Shown: in pieces, positions 24,750-35,944 of the stretch
Position numbering within the stretch: the stretch's first letter is position 1
How the letters are laid out: each line of letters starts with the position of its first letter
Source of the DNA: Cladorhizidae sp. MBARI D1340-BT2
Lineage: Eukaryota > Porifera > Demospongiae > Poecilosclerida > Cladorhizidae
Direction of reading: 5' to 3'
Length of the DNA stretch: 64,000 bases
Assembly (NCBI GenBank): GCA_028752905.1
Contig: JAQNBH010000011.1
Location: forward strand, 17,949,909-18,013,908
Notes under the pieces: generated by a model
The model's input: only the letters and a program-made list of their open reading frames with translations
What the model was told of the DNA's origin: nothing
The model's database searches: none
Program-made: the position numbers and the translations under genes

Positions 24750-25200
24750 CTTACAGTATCACAAGACCTCCCATCTCTACTGGTATATTAGCAGCCTGAT
24801 TGGATATCATGGGCTTGGGCATGGCTATCCAAGAATTGTTTCAGTGTGGATTGCCACCTCAACCACAGAGTTTACAATATGGGATGAAATCAGTATGTGT
24901 GTTTTACGAACAGATTTGGTGGACTGCATATCCTACAACCGAGTCTTATTTTGTGGCATTTGTGTATCAGGAGCATCTGTCAGCTGGAACCATTAAGAGC
25001 TGCTTATCAGCATTGTGTGGTCGAGTCAGATTGCTCTAGGTTTAGGGAATTCCTACACGTGGGAAATGCCCAGATTGGAGTACGTATGAAGTGGAGAAGA
25101 TGACAGATGGCAGGACAAGGGGATCAGAAGAGGTACTCCATTACCCCACAAGTCCTTAGTCATCAGGGTTGGGTGGCACCAAGACCAAAATAGGTGGGCT
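24750..25200 (+). pseudogene. tyrosine-recombinase N-terminal fragment
   Basis: The plus strand holds a core-binding-domain-like stretch of a phage-integrase-type tyrosine recombinase, as in Crypton and DIRS/Ngaro elements. Visible motifs are YPTTESYFVAFVYQEHLSAG followed by TIKSCLSALCG (24930-25020), and in a shifted frame MPRLEYV (about 25070). The next block contains ITP-like and PRPK traces up to about 25190. The catalytic R-HxxR-Y domain is missing. The start of the degenerate Ty3 LTR lies immediately downstream, so truncation by that insertion is likely. No matching continuation was found beyond the other LTR at 29137. Confidence 0.5.
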
Positions 25201-25204
25201 GTAG

Positions 25205-25370
25205 CTATGTATCACAATGTTAATTGGTATTGTACATTTCCCAGTATGCCCATATTTGGTAGTATGATTGTGATCACCATCATAGGTTCAGAGTTCACCC
25301 CTTCTGAGAATTGTGTGCTTGCTGTTTTCATAAGAACAATTCGATTCCTACTATAGCTAACTAGGTATCA
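25205..25370 (+). repeat. 5' LTR of the degenerate Ty3 element
   Basis: Matches 28987-29137 through GTGATCACCATCAT...GTGTGCTTGCTGTTTTCAT and ends CTAGGTATCA. The outer start is not exactly placed because the first 40 bases diverge. Confidence 0.65.
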
Positions 25371-25645
25371 TTTGGTGTCGGAAGTTGGATGTCAATGGCT
25401 GGTAAATTGGATGAACCTTTACCAGAAATCATAGCAGAAAGTTTTGAGGTTTTCAACTAGGGATGAATGAGATTTTCCTTGGTAGCTGCCGCTAAGGAGT
25501 GAACAGAGAAAAACAACTCCTTGTAATTTCTACTCTACTTCAGGGAAAACTACTTGATTACAACATGGACCTTACAGTCGAGGAAAAAGAAACCTAAGGT
25601 TGAGCCTGGTCAATAAAGGGCTTAAAGAAAATCCCATTAGCTACT

Positions 25646-26480
25646 TTGCATCAATTTCAAAACCAGGCTCAAGGTTTGACAGAGAAGGCCGCATCTGAGC
25701 TTAAAAAGATGTTCAAAAAAGCTTATCCAGAAGAGAATTTGACCTCAACAGTACTGCCACAGAAATTTGTAACTGGTCTTCTTCGAGCATCTACAGGTCG
25801 TAATTGTTCTCCTCAAGGTCAACTGACTGCACTTGATGAGGCAGTTAAACAAAGTTTAGAAAGTTTTGTAGAGAAAAAAAATCCCAGGAATCAGCGGATG
25901 TATATGCTGTGCAACCACCACATCACTCCTCAGTTCAACCGGTTGGAGAAAATGGTTATATATATGTCCAAGAGACTTGACTCACTAGAATTGCAACTGA
26001 GTCAATGCCATACCAAATCCGTGTCTCCATTTTCTTGAGCCCATTACAGCCAACATCAGAAAAGCACATACACTGGTTGAAAGAGTGTACTTCATAGACA
26101 AGACACTCGTACGTGTCACGGATGAGGAAAACAAAGTCACTTGAACATTGGTGTTTTTTAAACAACAACAACTTGCCGGCTTCAACGTGACCCTTGCCGG
26201 CAAAAGGGTATAACTTCTCAAGATCACAAACACTTAGCATTAACATGATATTACAAGTAAAAGTCCATGACCTATTACATTCTTATTGAACTCGGGTGTA
26301 GCAGTTTCAGTTATGCAATCCGCTACAGCTTATCATGATAAAACACACCATAATGCAACTGCTTCAATTGTGGGAGCCAATGGCCAGCCTTTGGACATTC
26401 GGGGACAAGTGGAATTACCAAGCTCTATACAAGTTTATAATTGTGAATGAATTAACTGTCTATTATGTGCCGATTTCCTA
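25646..26480 (+). pseudogene. gag and protease remnants of the degenerate Ty3 element
   Basis: An open frame of 130 codons (25646-26038) resembles a capsid/gag C-terminal segment: Lys-rich helix KKMFKKAYPEENL, then TALDEAVKQSLESFVEKK. A damaged stretch (about 26150-26200) falls where a zinc knuckle would be expected. A protease-like sequence follows at about 26285: LLNSGVAVSVMQ, where the catalytic DS/TG triplet reads NSG. The motif continues with NATASIVGANGQPLDIRGQV. The Asp-to-Asn change would abolish aspartic protease activity by itself. Confidence 0.55.
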
Positions 26481-26594
26481 GTAACATAATGCTGTTATTA
26501 ATTGCAACAATTAACACCTACGTCTAGGAAAATATGCTGTTTCAACTAGCCCGATCATTATCAACAAGATCTCTGATGAGTTTGGGACCAAACA

Positions 26595-28842
26595 ATGTTA
26601 GATTTAGTATTAGGGTATTGGCAAGTTCAGCTTGAGGAGAAGTCCAAAGAGAAGACAGTACTCTCTACTGCTATTGAAAACTATGAGTCTAACACCATGC
26701 CATTGGGGCTTACAAATGCACTTGCCACATTTCAGAGGTTAATGGAATGTGCATTATCAGGCCTGACCAACATGGAATGCTTGATATACTTAGATGACTA
26801 TAGCCCAAACTTTGATACGCATTTGATTCGACCTTTTAATTTTTTAATGTGCTGACAAAGTCAGAAACTCGGGTTTAAAAACTGAAACTGAATAAATGCA
26901 TCCAAAAGGTGAGTATTTGGGGTTTATTATATTATCTAACAGAGTACACCAAATCCTTCAAAAGTCGAAGCCATTCTTAATTATCCAGCTCCTACCAACA
27001 TCAAACAGCCACGACGATTTTTGGGCCAGTCTAATTTCTATCGCCGTTTCATACAAGATTATGCCCATATAGCTGAGCCTCTCTATAAGCTAACGAGGAA
27101 GAATGTAAATGGGTTTAAGTGGTGCTCTTCCTGCCTAGCCGCATTTGAACAACTTAAAGTGCTTTTAATGTGCCCTCCAATTTTAGTATTTTAGTTTTGA
27201 TACTCCTTTCATGGTCACTACTGATGCCTCGGGTGATGATATTGGTGTGCTGAGCCACGTTCAGTCAGAGGAAGAAGTCGTGATCACCTACTGGAGCTGT
27301 CAACTCAACAAGGCAGAAAGAAATTATTCCACAATTAGAGAGAAGCACTTGCTGCTGTGGCTTCAATCACACATACCTGTATGGCTTTGAATTTACTCTG
27401 GTCACTGACCACAATCCTTTAACTTGTTTAAGGGAATCAAAGATGTAGGTGGGAGGCTTGTGCGGTAGACGCTCTTTCTACAACAATTTAATTGATGTCA
27501 AATACCAGCCCAGCACCAACAATGACAATGCAGATGCATTATACCAAATGCCCCTAGCCCTAACACAGGAAATGCCACAAAACAACATTCTCTCAGTTCA
27601 ACCTATCTTAGGTGGCATTGATATCAAGCAAGCTCAGAAAAGTGATGAGTACCTGATCACTGTAATGACTGCTGTGAAGCAGGGAGTTCCCCCTCCTGGA
27701 CTCACAGGTCAGAAAAACAATTCATACACAAGGGTGTTTTCTATAGAAAATTTAAGGAAACTCATAATTCTTCTCCTCGATCGCCAAATTGTCATCCCAA
27801 CAGGCATTCAGCTCACTTTCCTCCATGACAAATAAGGCCACTGTGTCTTTAAAACAACTGAGAAGGTTAAAGAGTGATTTTATTGGCCAGGATATGATCG
27901 AGACATTGAAAGCCATGTGCGAGCATATGGACCCTGCCAGGAAAGAACACCCCCAAACCCAAAGCCGCAAGATCCTCTATAAGCAATCAAAGCCGGTTAC
28001 CCTTTTCAGTCGATCTCTTCGGACATCACGGCCCACTGCCAGAAACAGAGTGAGGCAATCAGTATACTCTAGTAGTCAATGATCTATTCAGTAAGTGGTT
28101 AGAAGCTTTCCCACTGAAGAAAACTGACAGTGAAACAGTAGCCACTTTATTGGTTGATGAGATTGTTTGTAGATATGTTGTCCCTTCCCATCTCCATAGT
28201 GACCAGGGCACCAACCTTTGCAGTGAAGTACTTGCCCAGCTCTTTAAAATTTGGGGTATTGCTCGCACTCGGACATTTTCCCAAATGGAGAGAATGAATT
28301 GCACTTTGAAAGATGTTAGCCAAGACCCTCTAGGAAAATCAGAACAACTGGGATGTGGAATTACAGAGGGCTCTATTTGCCTATCGTATATCTGGAAATG
28401 AATCTACTGGCTTTATCCCGTTTTTGGAAGATCTCCATAATTACCTGTAGATGTAATGTTGTTGAGAACCTCTCTGTTACAGACTCAAGCATACCTCAGT
28501 ATGTTCAAAGAGTGCACAAGTCTCTACAAACTTCATGTGATATTGTACAAAGCAACATTGCTGCTAGCTGCATGAAGGGAATTACAGGAGGAAATTGAAG
28601 AATTTGAAGTTGGTGATCATGTCTGCTTGTTTATCCCAGCTGTTAAAACTGGTAGAACCAAGGAATTGGCCTCTCTATGGAGGGTACCTTATACTGAAAT
28701 TGATAGGATGAGTCCAGTTAATTATCATATTCAGTTAATTGGAGGTACAAAGATCATGATTGTACATCGCGATAACCTAAAAAATGCCAAAGGAAACATC
28801 AATGACAGCTCAGGGATTAGATATTGCGGCCCCACTAGATGA
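26595..28842 (+). pseudogene. pol (RT, RNase H, integrase) of the degenerate Ty3 element
   Basis: RT is visible as VLGYWQVQLEEKSKEKTVLS, then the PLGLTNALATFQRLM block, with an intact YLDD at about 26787. A thumb/connection trace RRFLGQSNFYRRFIQDYAHI follows (27015-27070). RNase H begins VTTDASGDDIGVL (about 27213) with an AERNYSTI trace. The integrase zinc-binding region (EKVKE.FYWPGYDRDIESH, about 27860-27910) leads to a first-Asp region SSDIT (about 28015) and the second-Asp motif LHSDQGTNL (28192-28218). A shortened MERMN region (about 28285) retains the Glu but has lost the usual preceding HP..G.GQV residues. A C-terminal GPY/F-like domain (GDHVCLFIPAVKTGRTKELA ... IVHRDNLKNA, 28610-28790) is nearly intact. 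About ten stops or frame changes; certainly inactive. Confidence 0.75.
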
Positions 28843-28986
28843 GTTAGCAGGATATATCTACATAAATGACAGCCCAGTTGAATTGCCATCAAGTTATTCA
28901 TGACATAACCATCGCCCACCAGATCATTATGGATCTTATAATTATATGAAACTCATGACTTTTTTTGGACACAATAACAATGGGAG

Positions 28987-29137
28987 TGATGTAATACCTA
29001 TTTGAATGTAGTGTGTTATTGCATCACCTTTCCAAGATGCCCATAATCGGTAGTGTGATTGTGGTCACCATCATGAGTTCAGAGTTCACCCATTCTGAAA
29101 ATTGTGTGCTTACTGTTTTCATAGATAACTAGGAATC
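28987..29137 (+). repeat. 3' LTR of the degenerate Ty3 element
   Basis: Begins TGATGTAATACC after the purine tract and ends TAGGAATCA. Matches the 5' copy over most of its length with many substitutions. Confidence 0.65.
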
Positions 29138-29562
29138 AAAAATTGACTTAGCTAGATACTCTATAGGCTTCTAGCCTTCATGGAGGTATATATCTGTCAA
29201 AATTGTTCTAGTACGTGATTTTATTATCTGCAAGTTGAAAAATGCTGAATCAGCAGGATCAGAAGCCGCAAGCATGAACCTGTAGCACATGATCTAGATC
29301 CCTTGATAAAGCCACTTACTTTTGTGAGGTCCTGGACAACATTGTGAAAGGCAAAATGCCTGACTGTGTAGGTGGACCTTGGATGATTAGAGGTAAGATG
29401 CAAGATTAAACACAACATATTTGCTTGACCTTTAGATCCGCCTTTAGAGGTGGACCATAATAGAGAATGACATTAAAATTACTAAAGAGCTTCTGGTATT
29501 TAATGAATAACATGTGTGTGTATATATATAGTTTATGTTAATTATGTGTTAACAAGTATTAA
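29138..29562. other. spacer, nothing recognised
   Basis: No long frame. A TATATA/GTGTGT patch lies at about 29510-29540, near the end of the transmembrane exon. Confidence 0.45.
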
Positions 29563-29792
29563 TTAATGCACATGTCCATAAGCTACATTATGTTGAACTT
29601 CAACTTCATGTCTAGTAGGTAACTCAATGTCCTCATAGAGTGGAGCAGGAGGTGGGGGCTGGCTGGGTGGGCGTGTCTCCCTGCTGCACTTGATGTAGAC
29701 AATGACCGCACCTACTCCTGCAGCCACTCCACATAATAGCAGGAAGATGCACGCACCAGCAGCAGCAGCAGCAGCAGCTACAGGTACACCCA
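29563..29792 (-). CDS. last exon of a single-pass membrane protein (TM plus tail)
   Basis: Minus-strand terminal exon. A GAGCAG acceptor precedes it. The product starts GVPVAAAAAAAGACIFLLLC, a hydrophobic stretch of about 32 residues ending in VIVYIK, which is a convincing transmembrane helix followed by a basic stop-transfer (KCSRETR). A cytoplasmic tail follows, with a Pro-rich run (PPSQPPPPAPL) and tyrosines in YEDIEL and NVAYG contexts. These resemble phosphotyrosine or endocytic signals. The splice phase (phase 1) matches the donor of the Ser/Thr-rich stalk exon at 35042, so a receptor with sushi domains, stalk, TM and tail is plausible. The exon itself is undamaged. Exact protein family unknown. 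Confidence 0.6.
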
Positions 29793-29793
29793 C

Positions 29794-30319
29794 TGCTCAT
29801 ACACATATACACAACATATTTATATATAGTAATAGAGTAAGCAGAACACACTCATAGGCAGTTAATTGTTGTCTCAAAATTCTGATGGGTGGGCACTTGC
29901 TCTAGCAACCCTGCCTGCCAGTAAGCACTATAGTAGCATAAGTCATCATTTATCGGCCGAGGTTTGCACCTCGGCTCATAACTTCGCTATGGATCACTTT
30001 CAGAACTTAGTTCTTGGTTGTAATAAAAGACCGAAGCCTCTTTAATTACTCTATAAACTTAACTCCAGTGATTTTCTTTTAGTTAGGAGAGTAAGAAGTC
30101 CATAAGGCTTAGCAGTAGTTCATCATTTATTGTCCACGAGTATCAATTGTCAACTTGGCATACATTTTACAATAGCATAACATTGGCCACTTGAGCATAT
30201 CACACCACTGATGAGTGCACACTACAACTTGAAACTCGCAGGTGCTTCAGCTGCTGAAGACTCCCCCCTCTCCTCAAGAATAAACCAAGGTGCATTATTG
30301 GGATGCCACAAAAGCTAAG
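29794..30319. other. intron-like spacer, nothing recognised
   Basis: No recognised coding sequence. It would be intronic if the transmembrane exon is spliced to the sushi exons about 5 kb away. Confidence 0.4.
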
Positions 30320-30690
30320 TGATTATTGATGCAATTTCGGGTCAAAACACTCAGTTAAGGTTCACATTGGGCTGGGATAATCCTGCGAGGAGCAAGCAAT
30401 ATTTGCATCTTTGAAGGCATCGTGCAGCCTAGAACTTTTTTATAAAACACCTTGCTACCTTTTTTCAGGACATTTTGCCTGATTACAACCATGGTTCATG
30501 CAGGACAATGATATTAACCACATATTTCGCTTGGCCAAGACCTTCATGGATCATAACTGTGTTCACAGGTGCAGAACTGCACTGGAATTACCTGAGGCCA
30601 ACCCAATCGAAAATCTGTTACAAACTTAAGGAATACATACAGAGGGAGGTAAAAGCAAGGACTAAGGAGGAATTGGTGTAGGGAACAGAA
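30320..30690 (+). pseudogene. Tc1/mariner transposase C-terminal scrap
   Basis: Plus-strand fragment of a Tc1/mariner DDE transposase in several frames: a KVHIG strand (about 30352), a long damaged middle, then FMQDND.NH (second catalytic Asp region, about 30490-30515), FMDHNCVHRC, and the third-acid region reading PEANPIENL (about 30590-30615) where PDxNPIENL is usual. The remaining KLKEYIQREVKARTKEELV helix is at 30626-30681. N-terminal HTH and terminal repeats were not found. Stops throughout. Confidence 0.65.
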
Positions 30691-33439
30691 GTAGGTGTAG
30701 TTTAAAGAACTCTCAGCTGTTATAAGTCCAGCAAGTACATTAGATACTTACAAAAGGTCCTACCAAAGATGATTAAACCGGTGAAGAGGCCACAAACTGC
30801 TATTTTGGGGGAGGGGGTGTGGTTGGGTGGTGGGTGGAGGGCAGAAGGGCTGTTTTGTCCCAAAAAAATTTCCAGTGCTAGATTATAAAAAAACATTTGT
30901 TTTGTTGTACAAAAAAGCTTATATGATATATACACCCTGAATGGGAGGAAACAATTCTTGAAAGTTATTTAAAGAAGGTGTAGTAGCATATCTTTTCTAC
31001 AAATGGAGGTGAGTAGAGTAAGAGGTTAGACTAACTTTATACTACTGTGTGTATCACTCTACAGTGGCCATGAATGTTTGACTTGTGTGTGCAAGGACTT
31101 GCCACTTCTATTCTTAAACACCAAACTCTTTCAAAGCAAACAAGTACAATTTTAAGAACCAATGGGCCACTAATAGTGCATACAACTAGTTAATAATTCA
31201 GGTGCAGTGGTTCTGTACACTCTATTGCTGTATTGAATAATGCACAATGTGTTGATTTGTGCTAGTTATTTAAGGAATCTTCAGTGGTATTGCTGTACAG
31301 GTGGTCTGTGGCTAGAAGTGGAGTACACTCTAATAGGGTCATTATTGGAGATGTTTCACAGAAGATAGTTCTCGTGAAAGAGATACTACAATATTATAAA
31401 TAGTGAACTGAAGTGCTGAACTTGTACAGGTTTAACACTTGTTGATGTGCATGTATATTATATATTCAGCCCTTGAGATATAAACTGCATTGAAATTCTG
31501 CTAAACACATATTTATATAGTGCTAGCAACATTTAATTTATCACTACACCACAAAATGCATATTCATTCCAAACAAAATAGTTACGTGTGCAAAATATAA
31601 TCTCTATTTAGCCAACGTCAACCTCTTGCATAACTGATGCCTGCCTCTACACATTTCTTTTAAATGGGTTGGAATTCAGTGCAGTTGCTCCAGAATGCTG
31701 AAACCATTTTAGCATGATCCATTTCCATAGCATCAGTTCTTTTATTGAGAGTTCTGGGAAATCCCTGCTCCTATTTGGTGGGCATCTCTTCAGGATATTC
31801 TCACCAAAGGTACATCATGCCAATTTGCAAGTTAATGCTCTAGCTTTTCCAACAGTAAGGAATACTATACCTTACCACAACCTCCTCAACCGAGTGCAGG
31901 TTTTCTTCGTTGATGTAAGTGGAGGGCAAGGAAAACTGAGGATAAGCTGGAAGAGAGGAAAATGGAGCTGGAGGGGTTGAGGGTGGACCGGGAGGATTCC
32001 ATTGTGCTAGACCAAGAGAGGACCTGAAGATTGCTGAGGCACTAAACAAGCAGTCCCCTGAGCCAATCCCTGAGGGGTGAAGAGAACATCGGGTTGAAGA
32101 AGGCTCATGCATCCCTCCTATAGCATTTCTTGGTGGCTGTTCATAGGGGGAATGCTGTGTCTATGTTGGGGTCAGTGGAAGGCTATGGACGGATGCACTT
32201 GTTTTGTTAGTATGGTGTATATGTAATGAAGTTAATTATTACCTCAGGAGTTTATTGTTGCATATTTCTTCTTTTTGTTATGTTGTTTATTATTAGTAGC
32301 TGGAAGATTGTTATTATATTTCCCCTCCTATTCTGATTGTTAATTAAGTTAAGGTAATACTAGTAGTATAGTATGTGCCTACACTTATTATGAAGCCTAT
32401 TATAATCCTGCTAGAAATTGTTGTTGACACAGAATGACATAGCAATCTTCATACTATTGCCCTAGATTATGTTAGGATCAGGTAATTGTGTTGTATGCTC
32501 AGACTATAGAAGGAGTATCAGCTAGAGTCCAACAGCTACTTTATATGCAGCACATCATAATACTAAGTGTGTCAGATGTCAACTCCCTATAATGTATATG
32601 GTTACCTGCAGCTGCTTGTAACATTATAATAGCTATTGTATTATCGCTTGTATACTCCGTCAATCTTAATGCAAGGATTATTTTGATTATTATTCTCTGT
32701 AACTTGTAGTGAGATAGAGAAAGTGTTGGTAATTTACAAGCCCTCCCCCCCCCCCCCCCCCCTCACCCTCTTCCATCCCGCAGGTGACTATGCTAGAAGT
32801 TTTGTCTGGCAAATTGTCTGAGGTGCTTATCTGTCCCTGTGTCATCTCATCAAGAGTGACTGTCTGGTATCTCCCTCCACTGTCAGGGTCTTATCAATAC
32901 CCCTGTTCATCAGTGGAACCACTTCTGGACTCCCTGCCATGCCCAATTTCAGCAGTAGTGCTGGTAGCCTATGGCTAGGATCCATTCTGGCACTGGGAGT
33001 TGGCCTATAGTAGGATATGGTGGCTCCTACACTGGGTACAAGTGGGGGAGTGTATGTCAGAGCTCTATGACATCCTCCATGCATAGAGGAGATAGACTGA
33101 CTTGATATACAGAGTGGGAAACCCCACTACTAAGGATACTATTCAAATCCCTTTCACTATCCTGTATGATGGTGATAATATCCTGTATGAGAGTGATAGT
33201 GTTCCGTAGGAAAGTGTTGATATCCTGGTGTGTGAACTCTAAGGCTCTGGTAGTACTACTTTAAATAGGTGGGGGGCTCCACTATAGCTCCTGTAATTTC
33301 ATACCCATCCCTTCAGTGAGGAAGATGGGGTGGAGAGTAATGAAAGAGTTTGTAAAAGCTATTATAAATAAAAATAAATCTTTCCTATTTATTTATTTAT
33401 GAAATGAGCTGTGGGAATGTGTGGGTTGGTGGCAAGTGT
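30691..33439. other. mostly non-coding; poly-C and a possible coiled-coil scrap
   Basis: No clear gene. At 31941-32027 the plus strand reads DKLEERKMELEGLRVDRED followed by a few residues and a stop. This charged coiled coil resembles the tail of Myb/SANT-like Harbinger-associated proteins, but it is short and isolated. A poly-C tract (about 32745-32762) precedes another frame at 32784-32978 with no recognised domain. Confidence 0.35.
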
Positions 33440-34120
33440 AAATGCTAGTCTGGCTTACGACACTGGAAACAGCCAGGTAGATCTAATGCTAGCACTGGCT
33501 CATGACACTGGAAACAGCCAGGTAGATTTAATGCTAGTACTGGCTGGTGACATTGGAAACACCCAGGTAGATCTATTGCTAGTACTGGCTCACGACACTG
33601 GAAACACACAGGTAGATCTAATGCTTTCACTGGCTGGTGACACTTGGGGACACTTGAAACACCCAGGTAGATCTAATGCTAGCACTGACTGGTGACACTG
33701 AAAACACCCAGGTAGATTGAATGCTAGAACTGGCTGGCGACACTGAAAAGACCAGGTGGATGGAATGCTAGCAGTGGCTGGTGAAATGGAAACATCCAGG
33801 CAGATCTAATGCTAGCACTGGCTGGTGACACTGGAAACATCCAGGTAGATCTAATGCTAGAACTGGCTGGTAACAATGGAAACACCCAGGTAGATCTAAT
33901 GCTAGCACTGGCTGGTGACACTGGAAACACCCAGGTAGATCTAATGCTAGCACTGGCTAGTGACACTGGAACACCCAGGTAGATCTAATGCTGCACTGGC
34001 TGGTGACACTGGAAACATCCAGGTAGATCTAATACTAGCACTGGCTAGTGACACTGGAACACCCAGGTAGATCTAATACTAGCACTGGCTAGTGACACTG
34101 GAACACCCAGGTAGATCTAA
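33440..34120 (+). repeat. 45-bp minisatellite, about 15 copies
   Basis: Unit built on CACTGGCTGGTGACACTGG followed by AAACACCCAGGTAGATCTAATGCTAG. The period is about 45 bp, with single-base substitutions and a few 1-10 bp indels. Because 45 is a multiple of three, several stretches stay open on both strands: a 15-residue unit such as DTGNSQVDLMLALAH on plus, and units containing LDLPGCFQC on minus. I find no evidence that either is a gene. Confidence 0.95.
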
Positions 34121-35041
34121 AGATACTACTAGCTATCAAAGGCTCTAAAAACTGCTCTCCTCTGCTCTGAACCTGATTGGAACTGCATGTAGTCTGATTC
34201 ACAGAATGCATGCCATGTGGGCTCTAACTGGTGCTTCCAGAAGGAGGTAGCCCATCTAATATTACCCACATTGGTTTAAATAGCATTTCTTGGGATCCAT
34301 TACCATAATTTTTTTATTATGTATAAACTTGTGGTCCCACTTTGACTTCCTTCTATGAGCTTGATATATACAGTAGCTCAAAATAAGTGTTTTCATTAGG
34401 TGCTAAAATGTTTGCGGGTGGAAAATTAATTCATTTTCAACCAACATGCATGACCACATACTCATGTTTTAGCACTTAATGAAAACACTCATTTTGTAGA
34501 GTCGGATTTCCTCGTGCCATTTGACTGTCTTGCACTTTCCAATTAGGAGCTGAAAACTCGGACATGCAGTTTTTGAAGTCTCCAACTTCGACTGCAAGTA
34601 ACTGAGATATGATTATCCTATACAGCACATAGAGAGAGCTATATTTTGAGCTATATATTAAGTTCATACAGAATCTATGGACTCCAAATTCATAACCACA
34701 AGTTTTTATAACACTTTGTAAAAAATGGTATTGCCCACTGCCCCACCCCACAACAGTAACTTTATAAGGAGCACATCTTAATACAAAGTGGGTCAGATGT
34801 CAACTATCTATAATGTACAGGGTTACCTGCAGCTGTTTGTAATATTATAATAGGTACTATCACTTGTTTACGCTGTATTGAGAACCTTTAAAGATGTTCT
34901 ACTAGCACAGTGATAGATCATTTAATTGTTCTTACTTGAGTGGCAACATCAGAAGCAATCCATTTCCATATTGTATGGACACACATACTTCTTCAATGAA
35001 CTTTCCCCACAGACCTAACACACGTAAGGTAATTGCATACC
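34121..35041. other. no recognisable gene
   Basis: AT-rich spacer, probably intronic or intergenic. No domain seen. Confidence 0.45.
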
Positions 35042-35266
35042 TTGAGTGGATTTGGTTGCAGTAGTAGTTGTAGTGTCTTCAGTTGCACTGAAGCAGCTCA
35101 GCAGTCAGGCCTCCAACTTCCTTCCATATGCATATAGCAGTCATTATATCTGCATGACTCAAGTAAGGCAGACACTGAAAGTTCACCACATCTCCTTCCA
35201 CATACGTATGACTTTCATTAGCTTGCACTGTCCCATTCAGAGGAGAGGGTGGGGCACTGCACACAA
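35042..35266 (-). pseudogene. sushi (CCP) domain exon and Ser/Thr stalk
   Basis: An acceptor TTTATTAG at about 35267 opens a sushi/complement-control module. All four framework cysteines are visible: CSAPPSPLNGTV, VVNFQC, TAICIWKE and LLQC, with the family-typical YVEGD turn. The frame stops two codons after the last Cys. In the next frame a Thr-rich stalk (ATEDTTTTTATKSTQ) runs to a GTATGC donor at 35041. So either one base has been lost or gained between module and stalk, or an unrecognised splice joins them. Exon phase 1 at both ends is usual for such modules. It would be extracellular, in a membrane receptor. Nearest partners are the second sushi exon upstream and the TM exon at 29563. 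Confidence 0.6.
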
Positions 35267-35504
35267 CTAATAAACATTAAAATAGGTCTGATGATTTTCT
35301 TGATTATAAACATAAATGTTCTCACTTGATGTTTTGACTATGTGTTCTAGCCTTCTTCAGGAATAATCTGATGAAGGCTAGAACATCTAGCCCAAACATC
35401 AAGAATAAATATAAGCTAATTATTGAGAAAGTCATTGTACTTATAATATGCCAAGTGAGAGTTTGTTGAGAACAAAATATTATAGTCAAGATTCAACCTA
35501 CTTG

Positions 35505-35692
35505 AGCAATCTAGAGCTGGGTCAGGCATCCATACTCCTTCACTGCCTACTAGTCACTGAGATGTGTGGTTAGTTTGGGGTAAGTACCCATCTGAACAGC
35601 TGTATGTAATAGTAGCTCCTACAGTAGTGTAATTGAAGGGCCACACTCCCACATCAGTGGAGTGAAGCAGTTCACTGTAGTAATAGAATTGA
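35505..35692 (-). pseudogene. second sushi exon, damaged
   Basis: After an acceptor-like TTACTACAG the minus strand encodes a sushi module in two frames. The first residues (NCFTP) are in one frame. The rest (VGVWPFNYTTVGATITYSC, then DGYLPQ) is one base out of register. The position of the third framework Cys is a TGA stop (SQ*LVGSEGVW), and the last Cys is present in ALDC. One frameshift plus a Cys-to-stop change make the exon non-functional, so the receptor ectodomain is decaying, or this is an abandoned duplicate. Confidence 0.6.
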
Positions 35693-35944
35693 ATATAGCA
35701 TAAGAGAGGCTACATTGCTATGTGCACATACAGCAATAGAACATGATTTAATTAACACATTGAGCAGAGTCATGCCTCCCACACTAGGATTGTGACATAC
35801 TGCAGTGTCATTCTATTCTGACACACCAAAATGTAACACATACCCATTAACACATACCCATTATGTCGTATTATGAAGAAGGTAAAAGTCTCTCTTCAAA
35901 TCTGACAGATACTTTATATTATGAGTTTCACCATGACCATGCTC

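Larger units (their letters stand above)
25205..29137 (+). mobile_element. degenerate Ty3-type LTR retrotransposon
   Basis: Bounded by two diverged LTR copies (about 25205-25370 and 28987-29137) that share a core from GCCCATA to the terminal ATCA. A primer-binding-like sequence TTGGTGTCGGAAGTTGG starts at 25372, 1 nt inside the 5' LTR. A purine tract AATGGGAG precedes the 3' LTR. Internal order is gag fragment, protease, RT, RNase H, integrase, C-terminal domain, all on plus and heavily frameshifted. LTR divergence (substitutions plus an insertion of about 20 bp in the 5' copy) indicates an old insertion. Confidence 0.75.

Noticed and set aside
33411..34130. CRISPR array
   Set aside because: Units are contiguous tandem repeats without unique spacers, the host appears to be an animal, and no cas genes are present. 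The 24-bp array at 35945-36370 is rejected for the same reason.
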